A DNA stretch of 64,000 nucleotides from Janibacter sp. Soil728 (GCF_001428305.1 NZ_LMRZ01000004.1:634446-698445), one strand, 5' to 3'. Positions 1 to 9,792 are shown, counted from the stretch's first letter. The notes: a model not told the origin generated them from the letters alone. Translations and numbers: made by a program.

Positions 1-2
1 GG

Positions 3-386
3 GTGCCGTTCTGCGGTGCGCCGATCCGCGACATCGACCACGTCAGCCCGCACGCTGCTGGGGGTGAGACCTCCGCGGCCAATGCGTTGGGTGGGTGTCA
101 GGGACACAACCTGGTCAAGGAGGCGCCCGGCTGGCGGGCCGAGGTCACCTCCACCGGCCTGGATCCCGGCGGCGGCCCCCACGAAGTCATCCTCACGACA
201 CCGACCGGCAGCGAGTACACCTGCACGGCGCCGCCCCTGCTGGGCCACGGGCGACCTGGACCCCGGTCGCGGCCACCCCGGGCCGGCGAGGTGACCCGAC
301 GACGCCCGGTCAACACCGTCGACACCCTCGACACCACGAGATCAGCGATCGAGGTGCACTTCGAGGGACTCCTCGGGGCCGCGTAG
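3..386 (+). CDS. HNH endonuclease C-terminal fragment (DUF222/13E12-type), 5' truncated
   Basis: The reading frame enters from the left edge and ends at TAG 384-386, so only the C-terminal part of the protein is visible. It begins with a Cys-containing segment, then an IDH motif, then SAANALGGC and a later His, which matches the Asp-His...Asn...His order of HNH nuclease domains. Proteins of the DUF222/HNH (13E12 repeat) group are common in actinobacteria, often in many copies per genome, and end with this domain followed by a short Pro/Arg-rich tail, as seen here. Some are thought to derive from mobile elements, but function is mostly untested. The gene converges on the HxlR regulator with 13 bases between the stops. 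A spurious start is possible because the true N-terminus lies outside the window. Confidence 0.72.
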   Translation: MPFCGAPIRDIDHVSPHAAGGETSAANALGGCQGHNLVKEAPGWRAEVTSTGLDPGGGPHEVILTTPTGSEYTCTAPPLLGHGRPGPRSRPPRAGEVTRRRPVNTVDTLDTTRSAIEVHFEGLLGAA

Positions 387-399
387 GGGCGGGATCGAC

Positions 400-804
400 T
401 CAGCTGGCCTCTCGGACGTCATGCGCCTGGCGAGCAGCGGTCACCGCGGGCATGTGCTGCTCGGCCCACTCCTTCATGATCGTGATGGGCTCGAGGATCG
501 AGACGCCCAAGGGCGTGAGTGCGTAGTCCACTCGCACGGGGACCGACGGTGTGACCGTTCTGGAGATCAGACCGTCACGCTCCAGGGAGCGCAGGGTCTG
601 GGTCAGCATCTTTTCGCTGACGCCGGCGATCGTCGTGCGCAGCTGCGAGTAGCGCAGGGGGCCACCCCTCAACGCCGTGATGATGAGCGTGACCCACTTG
701 TTGCTGATCCGATCGAGCAGCAGTCGGCTCGGGCAGGTGGCGAGATAGGCGTCGTACTGGTCCTTGGCCTGCTGGCGGGCTTGGGCGGCGGTCTTCGTCG
801 GCAT
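400..804 (-). CDS. HxlR/DUF24-family winged-helix transcriptional regulator
   Basis: A 134-residue protein of typical HxlR length. The core, from about residue 23 to 115, shows the family pattern: CPSRLLLDRISNKW, then LRGGPLRYSQL, then SEKMLTQTLRSLERDGL and the wing with YALTPLG. Cys24, just before the first helix, is the residue that in QorR and YodB-type members senses quinones and other electrophiles. The gene is divergent from a quinone oxidoreductase (start 914), the arrangement known for QorR with its target, so it probably represses that gene and itself; this is an inference from position. The start is well supported: a purine-rich GAAGGAGA lies just upstream of the ATG at 804. The 109-bp divergent spacer should hold the operator. 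Confidence 0.88.
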   Translation of the reverse strand: MPTKTAAQARQQAKDQYDAYLATCPSRLLLDRISNKWVTLIITALRGGPLRYSQLRTTIAGVSEKMLTQTLRSLERDGLISRTVTPSVPVRVDYALTPLGVSILEPITIMKEWAEQHMPAVTAARQAHDVREAS

Positions 805-913
805 GGCTCTCCTTCGGGTGCGTGGCGGACTTTCGGGTGCGTACTTCCCAACGGAGAGTAGCCAACTCGAAGATGGTGACCGTCAGTCACATCCGAGAGA
901 GGACCTGGATCAG

Positions 914-1801
914 ATGATTTCCGTTCGTTCCCTGCCCGAGCACACCATGCCGGTCGTCGAGGACCAGCCCGAGCCGACCGCCGGAGCGGGTGACGTCGTC
1001 ATCGAGATGCGTGCAGCCACGATCAACCCCGCCGACCCCTTCGTGCTCAGCGGAGTCGCAGGTGAGGTCTTCGGCCTCCCGGATGCCGTTGGTCTCGGCT
1101 ACGACGTGGCCGGCGTCGTGGTCGCGGTCGGCGAGGGGGTCGAGCGCCCCCGGGTTGGAGACCGCGTGGCCGGGTTGCATGACGACCTCTCCGCCCCCAG
1201 CCGTGGTCAGGCCGCCATGGTGGCACTCCCGGCCAGTGCTGTGGCCGTGATCCCCGAGGGGCTCGGTGATGTCGAGGCGGCGACGGTCCCGCTCAACGCG
1301 CTCACTGCTCGACAGGCGCTCGACCTGCTCGGTGCGCCCGTGGGCAGGTCCCTCCTGGTCACGGGTGCCGCTGGTGGTGTCGGTGGTTACGCGATGGCCC
1401 TCGCTGTCCGAGATGGATGGACAGTGCTCGGTCTGGCACGCGAGAGCGATCGGGAGTTCGTCGCGGCCGCGGGGGCTGAGCTGGTGACTGAGCTGCCTCA
1501 CGGCACGGTGGACGCCGTCCTCGATGCGGCGGCGCTGCAGGAGGCGGCACTGCCGGCCGTCATCGACGCAGGCGCCTTCGTGGGTGTGCTGCCGCCCGTG
1601 CCGGTGGTGCCCGAGCGGGGGGTCGCCGTGGAGACGGTCAACGTCCGCGCCGACGGTGGGGTTCTCGGTGAGCTCCTGAGCCTGACGGTGTCCGGCGACC
1701 TACCGACCCGCATCGCCGGGTCCCATCCGCTGGCCGAGGCTGGGGTCGCCTATGAGCGGTTCGCCGAAGGCGGGCGCGGCCGCTGGGTGCTCACGCACTG
1801 A
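914..1801 (+). CDS. Zinc-independent NADPH:quinone oxidoreductase (MDR superfamily)
   Basis: A 295-residue medium-chain dehydrogenase/reductase. The N-terminal GroES-like part carries INPADPFVLSG and GYDVAGVVVAVGEGV, and a Rossmann nucleotide-binding motif GAAGGVGGYA sits at about residues 151-160. The cysteine and histidine ligands of zinc alcohol dehydrogenases are absent, as expected for quinone oxidoreductases (QOR/zeta-crystallin group), which reduce quinones or enones with NADPH. The ATG at 914 is chosen because GAGAGGA lies about 10 bases upstream; an in-frame upstream start near 764 would overlap the divergent regulator gene and lacks family similarity. The HxlR-type gene next door, with its conserved Cys, suggests induction by electrophilic or quinone stress. 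The protein is slightly short for the family but complete at both ends. Confidence 0.88.
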   Translation: MISVRSLPEHTMPVVEDQPEPTAGAGDVVIEMRAATINPADPFVLSGVAGEVFGLPDAVGLGYDVAGVVVAVGEGVERPRVGDRVAGLHDDLSAPSRGQAAMVALPASAVAVIPEGLGDVEAATVPLNALTARQALDLLGAPVGRSLLVTGAAGGVGGYAMALAVRDGWTVLGLARESDREFVAAAGAELVTELPHGTVDAVLDAAALQEAALPAVIDAGAFVGVLPPVPVVPERGVAVETVNVRADGGVLGELLSLTVSGDLPTRIAGSHPLAEAGVAYERFAEGGRGRWVLTH

Positions 1802-1810
1802 CCGGGCCGG

Positions 1811-1845
1811 GGCGAAGGGGGAGAGGAGGGCGGTCCCCCTTCGCC
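1811..1845. terminator. Bidirectional hairpin terminator between QOR gene and glpK
   Basis: A perfect 12-bp inverted repeat, GGCGAAGGGGGA at 1811-1822 and its complement at 1834-1845, with an 11-base loop. It lies between two convergent stops. No clear T-tract follows, as is usual in high-GC actinobacteria. Its arms carry the CGAAGGGGG word seen in two other convergent terminators in this window. Confidence 0.78.
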
Positions 1846-1890
1846 CGGTCGGTCAGCGGGCAGCGACCAGCCCGTGCAGGTGCATGGCCC

Positions 1891-3423
1891 TCAGACCACG
1901 TCCTCGTCCACCCAGTCGAGGGTCTTGCTGATCGCCTTGGTCCAGTTGCGGTGCAACCGCGCCACCTCGTCCTCGTCCATCGAGGGGGACCACCGCTGAT
2001 CCTCCGACCAGTTGTCGACGATCTCATCGGTCGAGCCCCAGTACCCGACGGCCAGGCCAGCGGCATAGGCCGCGCCGAGGGCCGTGGTCTCGGCGATCTT
2101 CGGCCGGACGACGTCAACCCCGAGCACGTCGGCCTGGAACTGCATGAGGGTCTCGTTGGCGACCATGCCGCCGTCGACCTTCAGCTCGGTGAGGCGCCCA
2201 CCTGCCCGCTCGGCGTCCTCCTGCATCGCGTCGAGGACGTCCTTGGTCTGGTAGGCCGTGGACTCGAGGGCCGCCCGCGCGATGTGCCCCTTGTTGGCGA
2301 AGCGGGTCAGCCCGAGGATCGCGCCCCGGGCGTCCGGCCGCCAGTGCGGGGCGAAGAGCCCGGAGAAGGCCGGCACGAAGTAGACCCCGCCGTTGTCCTC
2401 CACGCTGCTCGCCAGCTGCTCGACCTCGGGGGCCTCCTTGATGAAGCCCAGATTGTCCCGCAACCACTGGATCAGCGACCCGGTGACGGCGATGGACCCC
2501 TCGAGGGCGTACACCGCCGGCGCCTCACCGATCTGGTAGCAGACGGTCGTCAGCAGGCCGTTGTCGCTCGCGACGATCTCGGTGCCGGTGTTGAGCAGCA
2601 TGAAGTTGCCGGTGCCGTACGTGTTCTTCGCCGACCCCGGCGTCAGGCACGCCTGACCGAAGGTCGCCGACTGCTGGTCGCCGAGGATCCCTGCGATCGG
2701 TGTCCCGTTGAGCACTCCGGGCTTGCACTCGCCGTAGACCTGCGACGACGAACGAATCTCGGGGAGCAGCTGCATCGGCACCCCGATCGCCTCACAGGTC
2801 GCCTCGTCCCACGCGAGCGTCTTGAGGTCCATGAGCATCGTGCGCGAGGCATTGGTGACGTCGGTGACGTGCACCCCTTCGTTCTCGCCGCCACCCGTGA
2901 GGTTCCACAGCACCCAGGTGTCCATCGTCCCCGCGAGCAGCTCACCGGCCTCGGCCCGCTCGCGCGCACCGTCGACGTGGTCGAGGATCCAGGCGATCTT
3001 GGGCCCGGCGAAGTAGGTCGCCAAGGGCAGGCCGCAGACCTCCTTGAAGCGGTCCAACCCGCCGTCCTTCGCCAGCTCGTCGACCAGGCCCTGGGTCCGG
3101 GTGTCCTGCCAGACGACGGCGTGGTGGATCGGCTGGCCGGTGGCCTTGTCCCACACGACAGTGGTCTCGCGCTGGTTGGTGATGCCCACGGCCTCGATGT
3201 GGCCGCTGTTGAGGTTGCCCTTGCCCAAGGCACCGCCGATGACCCGTCGCGTGTTGTCCCAGATCTCCAGGGCGTCGTGCTCGACCCATCCGGCTCTGGG
3301 GAAGATCTGCTCGTGCTCGATCTGATCGCTCGCGATGACGGTGCCGTCCCGGTCGAAGACCATCGCCCGGGTGCTCGTCGTCCCCTGGTCGATGGCCAGC
3401 ACGTACGTCTTCGGTGCACTCAT
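1891..3423 (-). CDS. glpK: Glycerol kinase
   Basis: Phosphorylates glycerol to sn-glycerol 3-phosphate with ATP in the cytoplasm. The 510-residue length is normal for the family. The FGGY-kinase phosphate loop DQGTTSTR is at residues 12-19, followed by [10 protein letters not shown] (glycerol-contacting region), the [10 protein letters not shown] segment with NTYGTGNF, and the C-terminal adenine-binding [17 protein letters not shown]. The ATG at 3423 is preferred over one nine bases upstream because AGGA stands eight bases before it. The gene is divergent from glpD with 59 bp between starts, so kinase and dehydrogenase are probably co-regulated. No glycerol facilitator gene (glpF) is adjacent, so glycerol entry must be encoded elsewhere or be passive. 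Confidence 0.97.
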   Translation of the reverse strand: MSAPKTYVLAIDQGTTSTRAMVFDRDGTVIASDQIEHEQIFPRAGWVEHDALEIWDNTRRVIGGALGKGNLNSGHIEAVGITNQRETTVVWDKATGQPIHHAVVWQDTRTQGLVDELAKDGGLDRFKEVCGLPLATYFAGPKIAWILDHVDGARERAEAGELLAGTMDTWVLWNLTGGGENEGVHVTDVTNASRTMLMDLKTLAWDEATCEAIGVPMQLLPEIRSSSQVYGECKPGVLNGTPIAGILGDQQSATFGQACLTPGSAKNTYGTGNFMLLNTGTEIVASDNGLLTTVCYQIGEAPAVYALEGSIAVTGSLIQWLRDNLGFIKEAPEVEQLASSVEDNGGVYFVPAFSGLFAPHWRPDARGAILGLTRFANKGHIARAALESTAYQTKDVLDAMQEDAERAGGRLTELKVDGGMVANETLMQFQADVLGVDVVRPKIAETTALGAAYAAGLAVGYWGSTDEIVDNWSEDQRWSPSMDEDEVARLHRNWTKAISKTLDWVDEDVV

Positions 3424-3470
3424 GTCCGGCATCCTGTCAGGTCGTCTTCGCCGATGGCGTGGAGCGCGAC

Positions 3471-3476
3471 TACCGT
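3471..3476 (+). promoter_or_regulatory. Putative -10 of leaderless glpD
   Basis: TACCGT lies six bases before the glpD ATG (3483). No Shine-Dalgarno sequence is close, so transcription probably starts at or next to the start codon. The hexamer sits inside the 59-bp glpK-glpD divergent spacer. Confidence 0.5.
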
Positions 3477-3482
3477 TGTGCC

Positions 3483-5189
3483 ATGCCGAATCCCACGCCA
3501 CTCGACCCTCAGCAGCGCGCCGACGCCTGGCGTCGTGTCGCCGAGGAGGACCTCGACGTCCTCGTCATCGGCGGTGGCGTGACCGGCGCCGGCGTCGCTC
3601 TCGACGCCGCCACCCGTGGTCTCAAGGTGGCTCTCGTCGAGCAGCGCGACTTCGCCTCGGGCACCTCCTCGCGCTCCAGCAAGCTCTTCCACGGGGGCGT
3701 GCGCTACCTCGAGCAGCTCAACTTCGGGCTCGTCCGCGAGGCGCTCAAGGAGCGCGAGCTGATGCTCACCCGCATCGCGCCGCACCTGGTCAAACCGGTC
3801 TCCTTCCTCTACCCGCTCTCGCACCCGATCTGGGAGCGGCCCTACGTGACCGCGGGGCTCACCCTCTACGACTCGATGGGCGGCGGTCGGTCGGTTCCCC
3901 GTACCAAGCAGCTGACGAAGGGGGGAGTCCGTCGCCTCGTCCCGGCGCTCAAGCCCTCCGTGCACCACGGCGGTCTGCTCTACCACGACGCCCAGTGCGA
4001 CGACGCCCGTCACACCCTGACCGTCGTGCGCACCGCTGCTGCCTACGGCGCGACCGTCCTCAACTCCGCCAAGGTCACCGGCCTGCTCCATGCGGGTGAG
4101 CGGGTCATCGGCGCGCAGGTCCTCGACGTCGAGACGGGCCAGGAGGTGGAGGTCAACGCGTCGGTCGTCATCAACTGCACCGGGGTGTGGACCGACGACA
4201 TCCAGCGGATGGCAGGTGGCCGCGGCCGCTTCCACGTGCGGGCGAGCAAGGGCGTGCACATCGTCGTGGCCCGAGACCGGGTCAACTCCGAGACCGGGCT
4301 GATCCTGCGCACGGAGAAGTCCGTCCTCTTCTGCATCCCCTGGGGCACGCACTGGATCATCGGCACGACGGACACCGACTGGTCGCTCTCGCGCGCCCAC
4401 CCCGCAGCGACCTCGGCAGACATCGACTACATCCTCGAGCAGATCAACGGCGTCCTCGTCACGCCGCTGACCCGCGACGACATCCAGGGTGTCTATGCCG
4501 GGTTGCGCCCACTACTGGCCGGTGAGTCCGAGGAGTCCTCGCAGCTCAGCCGCGAGCACGCCGTCGCGCGCCCCCAGCCGGGGCTGATCTCCATCGCCGG
4601 CGGCAAGTACACGACCTACCGGATCATGGCGCAGGACGCTGTCGACGCAGCCCGCGAGGACCTCTCCCCGGGGGTCCCGGACAGCGTCACCGAGCACATC
4701 CCGCTCATCGGCGCGGAGGGCTACCCGGCTCTCGTCAACCAGCTCGACACCCTGAGCCGGCGCCACGACCTGCCCGTCTGGCGCCTGACGCACCTCCTCG
4801 ACCGCTACGGGTCGTTGGCCGTCAACCTCTTCCACCTCATCGACGAGGACCGTTCTCTCGCAGAGCCGCTCGTGGGAGCCGAGGAGTATCTCATCGTGGA
4901 GGTCGTCTACGCGGCCCGCCACGAGGCGACCCTCCACCTCAACGACCTGCTGACCCGCCGGACCCGGATCTCCATCGAGACCAAGGACCGGGGAGTGCTG
5001 GCCGCGCAGTCAGCCGGCCCGATCCTTGCGGCAGAGCTCGGCTGGGACGAGGAGCGGACCCACTCGGAGGTGCAGCACTACCTGCGGCGTGTGCAGGCCG
5101 AGATCGAGAGCCAGCAGATGACCGAGGACGAGCGGGCCGACGCCGAGCGCACCGAGGCGACCGACATCAGGACCTTGGCCAAGGGCTGA
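3483..5189 (+). CDS. glpD: Glycerol-3-phosphate dehydrogenase, FAD-dependent
   Basis: Oxidises sn-glycerol 3-phosphate to dihydroxyacetone phosphate and passes electrons to the quinone pool at the membrane. The protein is 568 residues. A classic FAD Rossmann motif [12 protein letters not shown] lies at about residues 26-37, followed by [20 protein letters not shown], the GlpD signature, and the C-terminal DAO_C-type helical domain. The ATG at 3483 is used because a TACCGT -10 box is exactly six bases upstream; an in-frame start further upstream would run into glpK. Together with glpK it completes aerobic glycerol catabolism. The divergent spacer is very short, so a shared regulator would have to bind over both promoters. 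Confidence 0.95.
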   Translation: MPNPTPLDPQQRADAWRRVAEEDLDVLVIGGGVTGAGVALDAATRGLKVALVEQRDFASGTSSRSSKLFHGGVRYLEQLNFGLVREALKERELMLTRIAPHLVKPVSFLYPLSHPIWERPYVTAGLTLYDSMGGGRSVPRTKQLTKGGVRRLVPALKPSVHHGGLLYHDAQCDDARHTLTVVRTAAAYGATVLNSAKVTGLLHAGERVIGAQVLDVETGQEVEVNASVVINCTGVWTDDIQRMAGGRGRFHVRASKGVHIVVARDRVNSETGLILRTEKSVLFCIPWGTHWIIGTTDTDWSLSRAHPAATSADIDYILEQINGVLVTPLTRDDIQGVYAGLRPLLAGESEESSQLSREHAVARPQPGLISIAGGKYTTYRIMAQDAVDAAREDLSPGVPDSVTEHIPLIGAEGYPALVNQLDTLSRRHDLPVWRLTHLLDRYGSLAVNLFHLIDEDRSLAEPLVGAEEYLIVEVVYAARHEATLHLNDLLTRRTRISIETKDRGVLAAQSAGPILAAELGWDEERTHSEVQHYLRRVQAEIESQQMTEDERADAERTEATDIRTLAKG

Positions 5190-5256
5190 CCCGCCGTCCA
5201 CGTGCTCGTCACCGAAGTCGGACGTGGCGGACACCTGGGGCAGCCACTCTGGCCGC

Positions 5257-6783
5257 ATGGCCGAGATCACCCGTCGTACCGTCCTGTCCACGACCGCCGT
5301 CGCCGCAGGGGCCCTGTCGCTCCCGACGGCAGCCCTTGCCGTTCCCGCCCAGGTCCACAGTGGGCGCCCGCGGATGCCCTCCGGAGTCGCCTCCGGTGAC
5401 GTCACGACCGACGGTGGTGTCATCTGGGCCCGGGCGGACCGCCCTTCGCGCATGGTCGCCACCCTCCGGGGTCCCGGACGCTCCCGCCGGACCATCCGCG
5501 GGCCGTGGGTCACGCCGGGCACGGACCACACGGGCAAGATCGACCTGCGTCACCTTGCGCCAGGTCGTCGCCACGAGATCGAGGTCGCCTTCGAGGACGA
5601 GCACGGGCGAAGGGGGGAGACCCGCGACCTGTCCTTCACCACCGCAGCGAAGGGCCGGGCCGGGCAGTCCTTCGTCTGGACGGGGGACACCGCCGGGCAG
5701 GGCTGGGGGATCAACCCCGACCTGGGCGGCTACGTCGCCTACGCGACGATGCACGCGACGCGTCCCGACTTCTTCGTCCACTGCGGTGACACGATCTACG
5801 CCGACGGCCCCATCGAGGCGAGCGTCACCGAGCCCGATGGCCAGGTCTGGCGCAACCTCGTCATCCCCGAGGTCACTGTGGTCGCACAGACCCTCGCGCA
5901 GTACCGCGGACGCCACCGCTACAACCACCTGGACGACAACCTCACCGGGATGTACGCCGAGGTGCCCGTGCTCGCCCAGTGGGACGACCACGAGACGACC
6001 AACAACTGGTACCCCGGCGAGGTGCTCGAGGACCCCCGCTACGACGTGGAGCGTCGCGTCGACGTCCTCGCGACGCACGCCAAGCGCGCGTGGTGGGAGT
6101 GGCAGCCGATCAGCAACGGTCAGGACCGCCGCGAGGGTCAGCGCATCCATCGCAAGGTCGCCCGCGGCGCGCACCTGGACGTCTTCTGCCTCGACATGCG
6201 CACCTTCAAGGACCCCAACACCAGCGGTCTGGAGCGCGAGCGCACCAGCCTCATCGGCGACGAGCAGGTCCGCTGGCTCGTCCGTGAGCTCAAGCGCTCC
6301 ACGGCGACGTGGAAGGTCATCTCCGCCGACCTGCCGCTCGGCATCGTCGTGCCGGACGGGGACATGCAGGAGTCGCTGTCCAACCGCGACCCGGGCGCCC
6401 CGCTCGGCAAGGAGATCGAGCTGGCCTGGCTGCTGAAGGAGATCAAGGACGTGCCCGGCGTCGTGTGGATCACTGCGGACGTGCACTACTGCGCGGCGCA
6501 CCACTACAGCCCGGAGCGGGCCGCCTTCACCGACTTCTCGCCCTTCTGGGAGTTCGTCGCCGGGCCGATCAATGCGGGGACCTTCGGCCCCAACGAGATG
6601 GACGCGACCTTCGGGCCGCGGGTCGACTTCATCAGGACGGCCGACTACCCCAACCAGTCACCGCGCGGCGGCAACCAGTTCTTCGGCCACGCCGACATCG
6701 ACCGGGACGGGACCTTGACCGTCACCCTGCGTGACGCGAAGGGGAGCGTCCTCTACACGCGGGAGCTGTCGCCCGAGCGCTGA
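5257..6783 (+). CDS. Tat-exported alkaline phosphatase D (PhoD)-like metallophosphoesterase
   Basis: A 508-residue protein with a twin-arginine signal: TRRTVL at residues 5-10, a short hydrophobic stretch and a likely cleavage after TAALA near residue 28. The mature part starts with a fibronectin-like PhoD N-domain (SGVASGDVTTDGGVIWARAD), then metal-binding motifs of the PhoD fold: FVWTGDTAG, DFFVHCGDTIYADGP, WDDHETTNNWY and ITADVHYCAAHHY. PhoD enzymes are Fe/Ca phosphodiesterase/phosphomonoesterases exported folded through Tat. The ATG at 5257 places the RR motif correctly near the N-terminus; a GTG at 5224 would add eleven unlikely residues. The 3' end overlaps the convergent permease gene by 31 bp. 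No pho-box was recognised upstream. Confidence 0.92.
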   Translation: MAEITRRTVLSTTAVAAGALSLPTAALAVPAQVHSGRPRMPSGVASGDVTTDGGVIWARADRPSRMVATLRGPGRSRRTIRGPWVTPGTDHTGKIDLRHLAPGRRHEIEVAFEDEHGRRGETRDLSFTTAAKGRAGQSFVWTGDTAGQGWGINPDLGGYVAYATMHATRPDFFVHCGDTIYADGPIEASVTEPDGQVWRNLVIPEVTVVAQTLAQYRGRHRYNHLDDNLTGMYAEVPVLAQWDDHETTNNWYPGEVLEDPRYDVERRVDVLATHAKRAWWEWQPISNGQDRREGQRIHRKVARGAHLDVFCLDMRTFKDPNTSGLERERTSLIGDEQVRWLVRELKRSTATWKVISADLPLGIVVPDGDMQESLSNRDPGAPLGKEIELAWLLKEIKDVPGVVWITADVHYCAAHHYSPERAAFTDFSPFWEFVAGPINAGTFGPNEMDATFGPRVDFIRTADYPNQSPRGGNQFFGHADIDRDGTLTVTLRDAKGSVLYTRELSPER

Positions 6784-8204
6784 TCGACGGTGTGGGGAGG
6801 GAGCACGATCGGCTTCCTCCCAACACCTCGCACGCAGCCGAAGTACGCGGCGGTGAGCAGCACCAGCGCGCCCGCCCCCACGTAGAAGGCATTGCGACCG
6901 GTGTCGGTGGTGGCCAGCAGCACGATGACACCGACCATGAAGGTGATCGCGATGGCGTTGAGCACGGGGAAGAGGGGCATCGCGTAGCTCGTCGCGGCGG
7001 CGCCCTCGCGGGTCATCCGTGCCCTCATCCGCCAGTGGGCGAGCAGGATCATCAGCCAGGTGAAGACCGTGGCGAAGGTGGCGATGGCCGCCACGTAGAA
7101 GAAGAGCCGGTCCTCGATGCTCAGGTAGAGCGCGATGCCCACGGCGCCGGTGACGAACATGCACAGGACGGGCACGACGGGGATGTGGCCGTGGCGCGAG
7201 AGCCGCAGGAAGGAGCGCGGTGCGTGCCCCTGCTCGGCCAGGCCGTACATCGTGCGGGAGCAGGCGTAGAAGATCGCGTTCATCGCCGACAGTGCGGCCG
7301 TGAGGACGACGAAGTTCATGATGTGCTCGGCCGCCGGGATGTCCAGGGCGGCAAAGACCTCGACGAAGGGAGAGGTCTCTCCGGTCACCTCGCTCCACGG
7401 GATGATCGACATGATCACCGCCAGCGCGGCGACGTAGAAGAGCAGGATGCGCCAGGGCACGGTGTTGACCGCGCGAGCGATGGAGCGGTCCGGGTCGTCG
7501 GCCTCGCCGGCGGTCATGCCGAGCGTCTCGATCCCACCGAAGGAGAAGACGACGACGCTCAGGCTCATGATGATCCCCCACAGGCCGAAGGGGGCGAACC
7601 CGCCGTTGCTCCACAGGTTGGCGAAGTCGGGGGTGGTCCCGCCGACCTCCTTGCCCCAGAAGATCAGCGCGAGGCCACCGATGACGAGCGCGATGATCGC
7701 CAGGACCTTGATGAGGGAGAACCAGAACTCCATCTCGCCGAAGACCTGCACCGCCATGAGGTTGAGGCAGCCGATGAAGGCGATCGCGGCGACCATCCAC
7801 ACCCAGCCCGGCACATCGGGGAACCACAGCCCCATGTAGGTGGCGACCGCAGTCATGTCGGCGATGGCCACGACCGCCAGCTCGAGCCAGAAGACCCAGC
7901 CGGTGATGAACCCCGCGAAGGGCCCGAGGAAGGACCCGGAGTACTGGGCGAAGGACCCGGCGACCGGGTGGCGCACGGCCATCTCGCCGAGGGCCCGCAT
8001 GACGATGAAGACCATGGCGCCGGCCACGAGGTAGGCGATGAGCACCGCTGGGCCGGCGGCCTGGATCGTCTCGGAGGAACCGAAGAACAGGCCCGTCCCG
8101 ATCGCGGTGCCGAGGGCGATGAACTGGACGTGGCGGGGGTTCAACCCCCGCTCGAGGTGGTCGGTCGCGGGCGCCGCATCTGCAGGTGTGGTGTGGGTGG
8201 ACAC
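6753..8204 (-). CDS. APC-superfamily amino acid permease (AAT family)
   Basis: A 483-residue integral membrane protein with about 12 hydrophobic segments. The N-terminal ERGLNPRHVQFIALG and GTAIGTGLFFGSSETIQAAGP region and EMAVRHPVAGSFAQYSG are signatures of the AAT group (GabP, CycA, ProY, LysP, AroP), which import amino acids with protons. The exact substrate cannot be read from sequence. The GTG start at 8204 is selected because the conserved N-terminus begins shortly after it and a TAGGCT hexamer lies eight bases upstream. The gene overlaps the convergent PhoD gene by 31 bp at its 3' end, so both transcripts must read through each other's tail. It is divergent from hflX. Confidence 0.9.
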   Translation of the reverse strand: MSTHTTPADAAPATDHLERGLNPRHVQFIALGTAIGTGLFFGSSETIQAAGPAVLIAYLVAGAMVFIVMRALGEMAVRHPVAGSFAQYSGSFLGPFAGFITGWVFWLELAVVAIADMTAVATYMGLWFPDVPGWVWMVAAIAFIGCLNLMAVQVFGEMEFWFSLIKVLAIIALVIGGLALIFWGKEVGGTTPDFANLWSNGGFAPFGLWGIIMSLSVVVFSFGGIETLGMTAGEADDPDRSIARAVNTVPWRILLFYVAALAVIMSIIPWSEVTGETSPFVEVFAALDIPAAEHIMNFVVLTAALSAMNAIFYACSRTMYGLAEQGHAPRSFLRLSRHGHIPVVPVLCMFVTGAVGIALYLSIEDRLFFYVAAIATFATVFTWLMILLAHWRMRARMTREGAAATSYAMPLFPVLNAIAITFMVGVIVLLATTDTGRNAFYVGAGALVLLTAAYFGCVRGVGRKPIVLPPHTVDQRSGDSSRV

Positions 8205-8212
8205 GAGGTCCG

Positions 8213-8218
8213 AGCCTA
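8213..8218 (-). promoter_or_regulatory. Putative -10 of leaderless permease gene
   Basis: On the minus strand TAGGCT lies eight bases before the GTG at 8204, and no Shine-Dalgarno sequence is present between them. Confidence 0.42.
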
Positions 8219-8286
8219 CGTGCGAGATCCGGTGCAGGACTAATGGGTGGATCGGAGGCGTTGGAAGGTGAGATCCTGAGGAGAAC

Positions 8287-9786
8287 ATGACAGAACCACA
8301 TGACGACCACGACGTGCCGAGCAGCCAGAGCGCCATCGACGCCACGATCGACCGAGTCCTCTCCCGCCGCGCCCAAGCACTCGCTGACGACGACGGTTTC
8401 GTCGACGGCGGGACCTACGACGGCGACCAGCTCGACCGCGAGGAGCGCTCCGCCCTTCGCCGGGTGCAGGGGCTGTCGACCGAGCTCGAGGACATCACCG
8501 AGGTCGAGTACCGGCAGCTGCGCCTCGAGCGCGTGGTGCTCGCGGCCGTGTGGACGCAGGGCAGCGTCGAGGACGCCGAGAACTCGATGCGTGAGCTCGC
8601 CGCGCTCGCCGAGACGGCTGGCTCCGAGGTCCTCGAGGGAGTCCTGCAGCGCCGGCAGAACCCCGACCCCGGCACCTACCTAGGCTCCGGCAAGGCCCTC
8701 GAGCTGCGGGACATCGTCGTGGCGCAGGGCGCCGACACCGTCGTGTGCGACACCGAGCTGAGCCCGAGCCAGCGGCGTGCCCTCGAGGACGTCGTCAAGG
8801 TCAAGGTCATCGACCGCACCGCGCTGATCCTCGACATCTTCGCCCAGCACGCCCAGTCGCGTGAGGGTCGTGCACAGGTCGAGCTGGCCCAGCTGCAGTA
8901 CCTGCTGCCGCGTCTGCGCGGTTGGGGTGAGTCGATGTCCCGTCAGGCCGGTGGCCAGGCTGCCGGCGGTCAGGGGATGGGCTCGCGTGGTCCCGGTGAG
9001 ACCAAGATCGAGCTCGACCGGCGTCGCATCAACACCCGCATCGCCAAGCTGAAGCGCGACATCGCAGGGATGAAGACCCACCGCGACACCAAGCGCTCCT
9101 CCCGCCGCAGCAACGGCACGCCCTCCGTGGTCATCGCGGGCTACACCAACGCCGGCAAGTCGACGCTGCTCAACCGCCTCACCCACGCCGGGGTGCTCGT
9201 CGACAACCAGCTCTTCGCGACCCTCGACACCACCGTGCGCCGGTCCGAGACGGTCGACGGACGCGAGTTCACCCTCGCTGACACCGTCGGGTTCGTCCGC
9301 GAGCTGCCGCCGCAGCTCGTCGAGGCCTTCCGCTCCACGCTCGAGGAGGTCGGCGAGGCCGACCTGCTGCTCCACGTCGTCGACGGCTCGCACCCCGACC
9401 CAGAGGGGCAGATCTCCGCGGTCCGCGGCGTCCTGGCCGAGGTCGATGCGACCGACGTCAAGGAGGTCATCGTCATCAACAAGGCGGATGCCGCCGACCC
9501 CGAGGTCATCGATCGCATCCTGCTGCACGAGAAGCACTCCCTTGCCGTCTCAGCACGCACGGGCAAGGGCATCCCCGAGCTCTTGACGCTCATCGCCGAG
9601 GAGCTGCCCAAGCCGGACATCGACGTCGAGGTCCTCGTGCCCTACGCGCGCGGTGATCTCATCAGCCGACTGCACGACGAGGCGGAGATCCTCTCGGAGG
9701 ACCACGTCGCCGAAGGGACCCGGGTCGCCGCCAGGGTGCACCCTGACCTCGCGTCCGAGCTGACCCCCTTCGCCGCTGCTGGCTGA
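8287..9786 (+). CDS. hflX: GTPase HflX (ribosome-splitting GTPase)
   Basis: A 499-residue TRAFAC GTPase. The HflX N-domain spans about residues 80-200 (ERVVLAAVWTQG, GTYLGSGKALEL, DTELSPSQRRALE), followed by a coiled-coil linker with the glycine-rich MGSRGPGETKIELDRRRI segment. The G domain follows: G1 GYTNAGKST near 285-293, G3 DTVGFVREL and G4 NKAD. HflX binds 50S subunits and rescues stalled or heat-damaged ribosomes in other bacteria. Start at 8287 is well supported by GAGGAG four bases upstream, one of the few clear Shine-Dalgarno sequences here. The N-terminal 70 residues are an acidic extension found in actinobacterial homologues. The stop is only six bases from the convergent exporter gene. 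Confidence 0.96.
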   Translation: MTEPHDDHDVPSSQSAIDATIDRVLSRRAQALADDDGFVDGGTYDGDQLDREERSALRRVQGLSTELEDITEVEYRQLRLERVVLAAVWTQGSVEDAENSMRELAALAETAGSEVLEGVLQRRQNPDPGTYLGSGKALELRDIVVAQGADTVVCDTELSPSQRRALEDVVKVKVIDRTALILDIFAQHAQSREGRAQVELAQLQYLLPRLRGWGESMSRQAGGQAAGGQGMGSRGPGETKIELDRRRINTRIAKLKRDIAGMKTHRDTKRSSRRSNGTPSVVIAGYTNAGKSTLLNRLTHAGVLVDNQLFATLDTTVRRSETVDGREFTLADTVGFVRELPPQLVEAFRSTLEEVGEADLLLHVVDGSHPDPEGQISAVRGVLAEVDATDVKEVIVINKADAADPEVIDRILLHEKHSLAVSARTGKGIPELLTLIAEELPKPDIDVEVLVPYARGDLISRLHDEAEILSEDHVAEGTRVAARVHPDLASELTPFAAAG

Positions 9787-9792
9787 GGCTCC

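Noticed and set aside
1951-3582. A 543-codon plus-strand frame opposite glpK
   Set aside because: Mirror frame of glycerol kinase with no recognisable domain.
6792-8243. A 483-codon plus-strand frame opposite the amino acid permease
   Set aside because: It is charged, His/Asp/Glu-rich sequence, the complement of a hydrophobic membrane protein; the minus-strand product has clear permease motifs.
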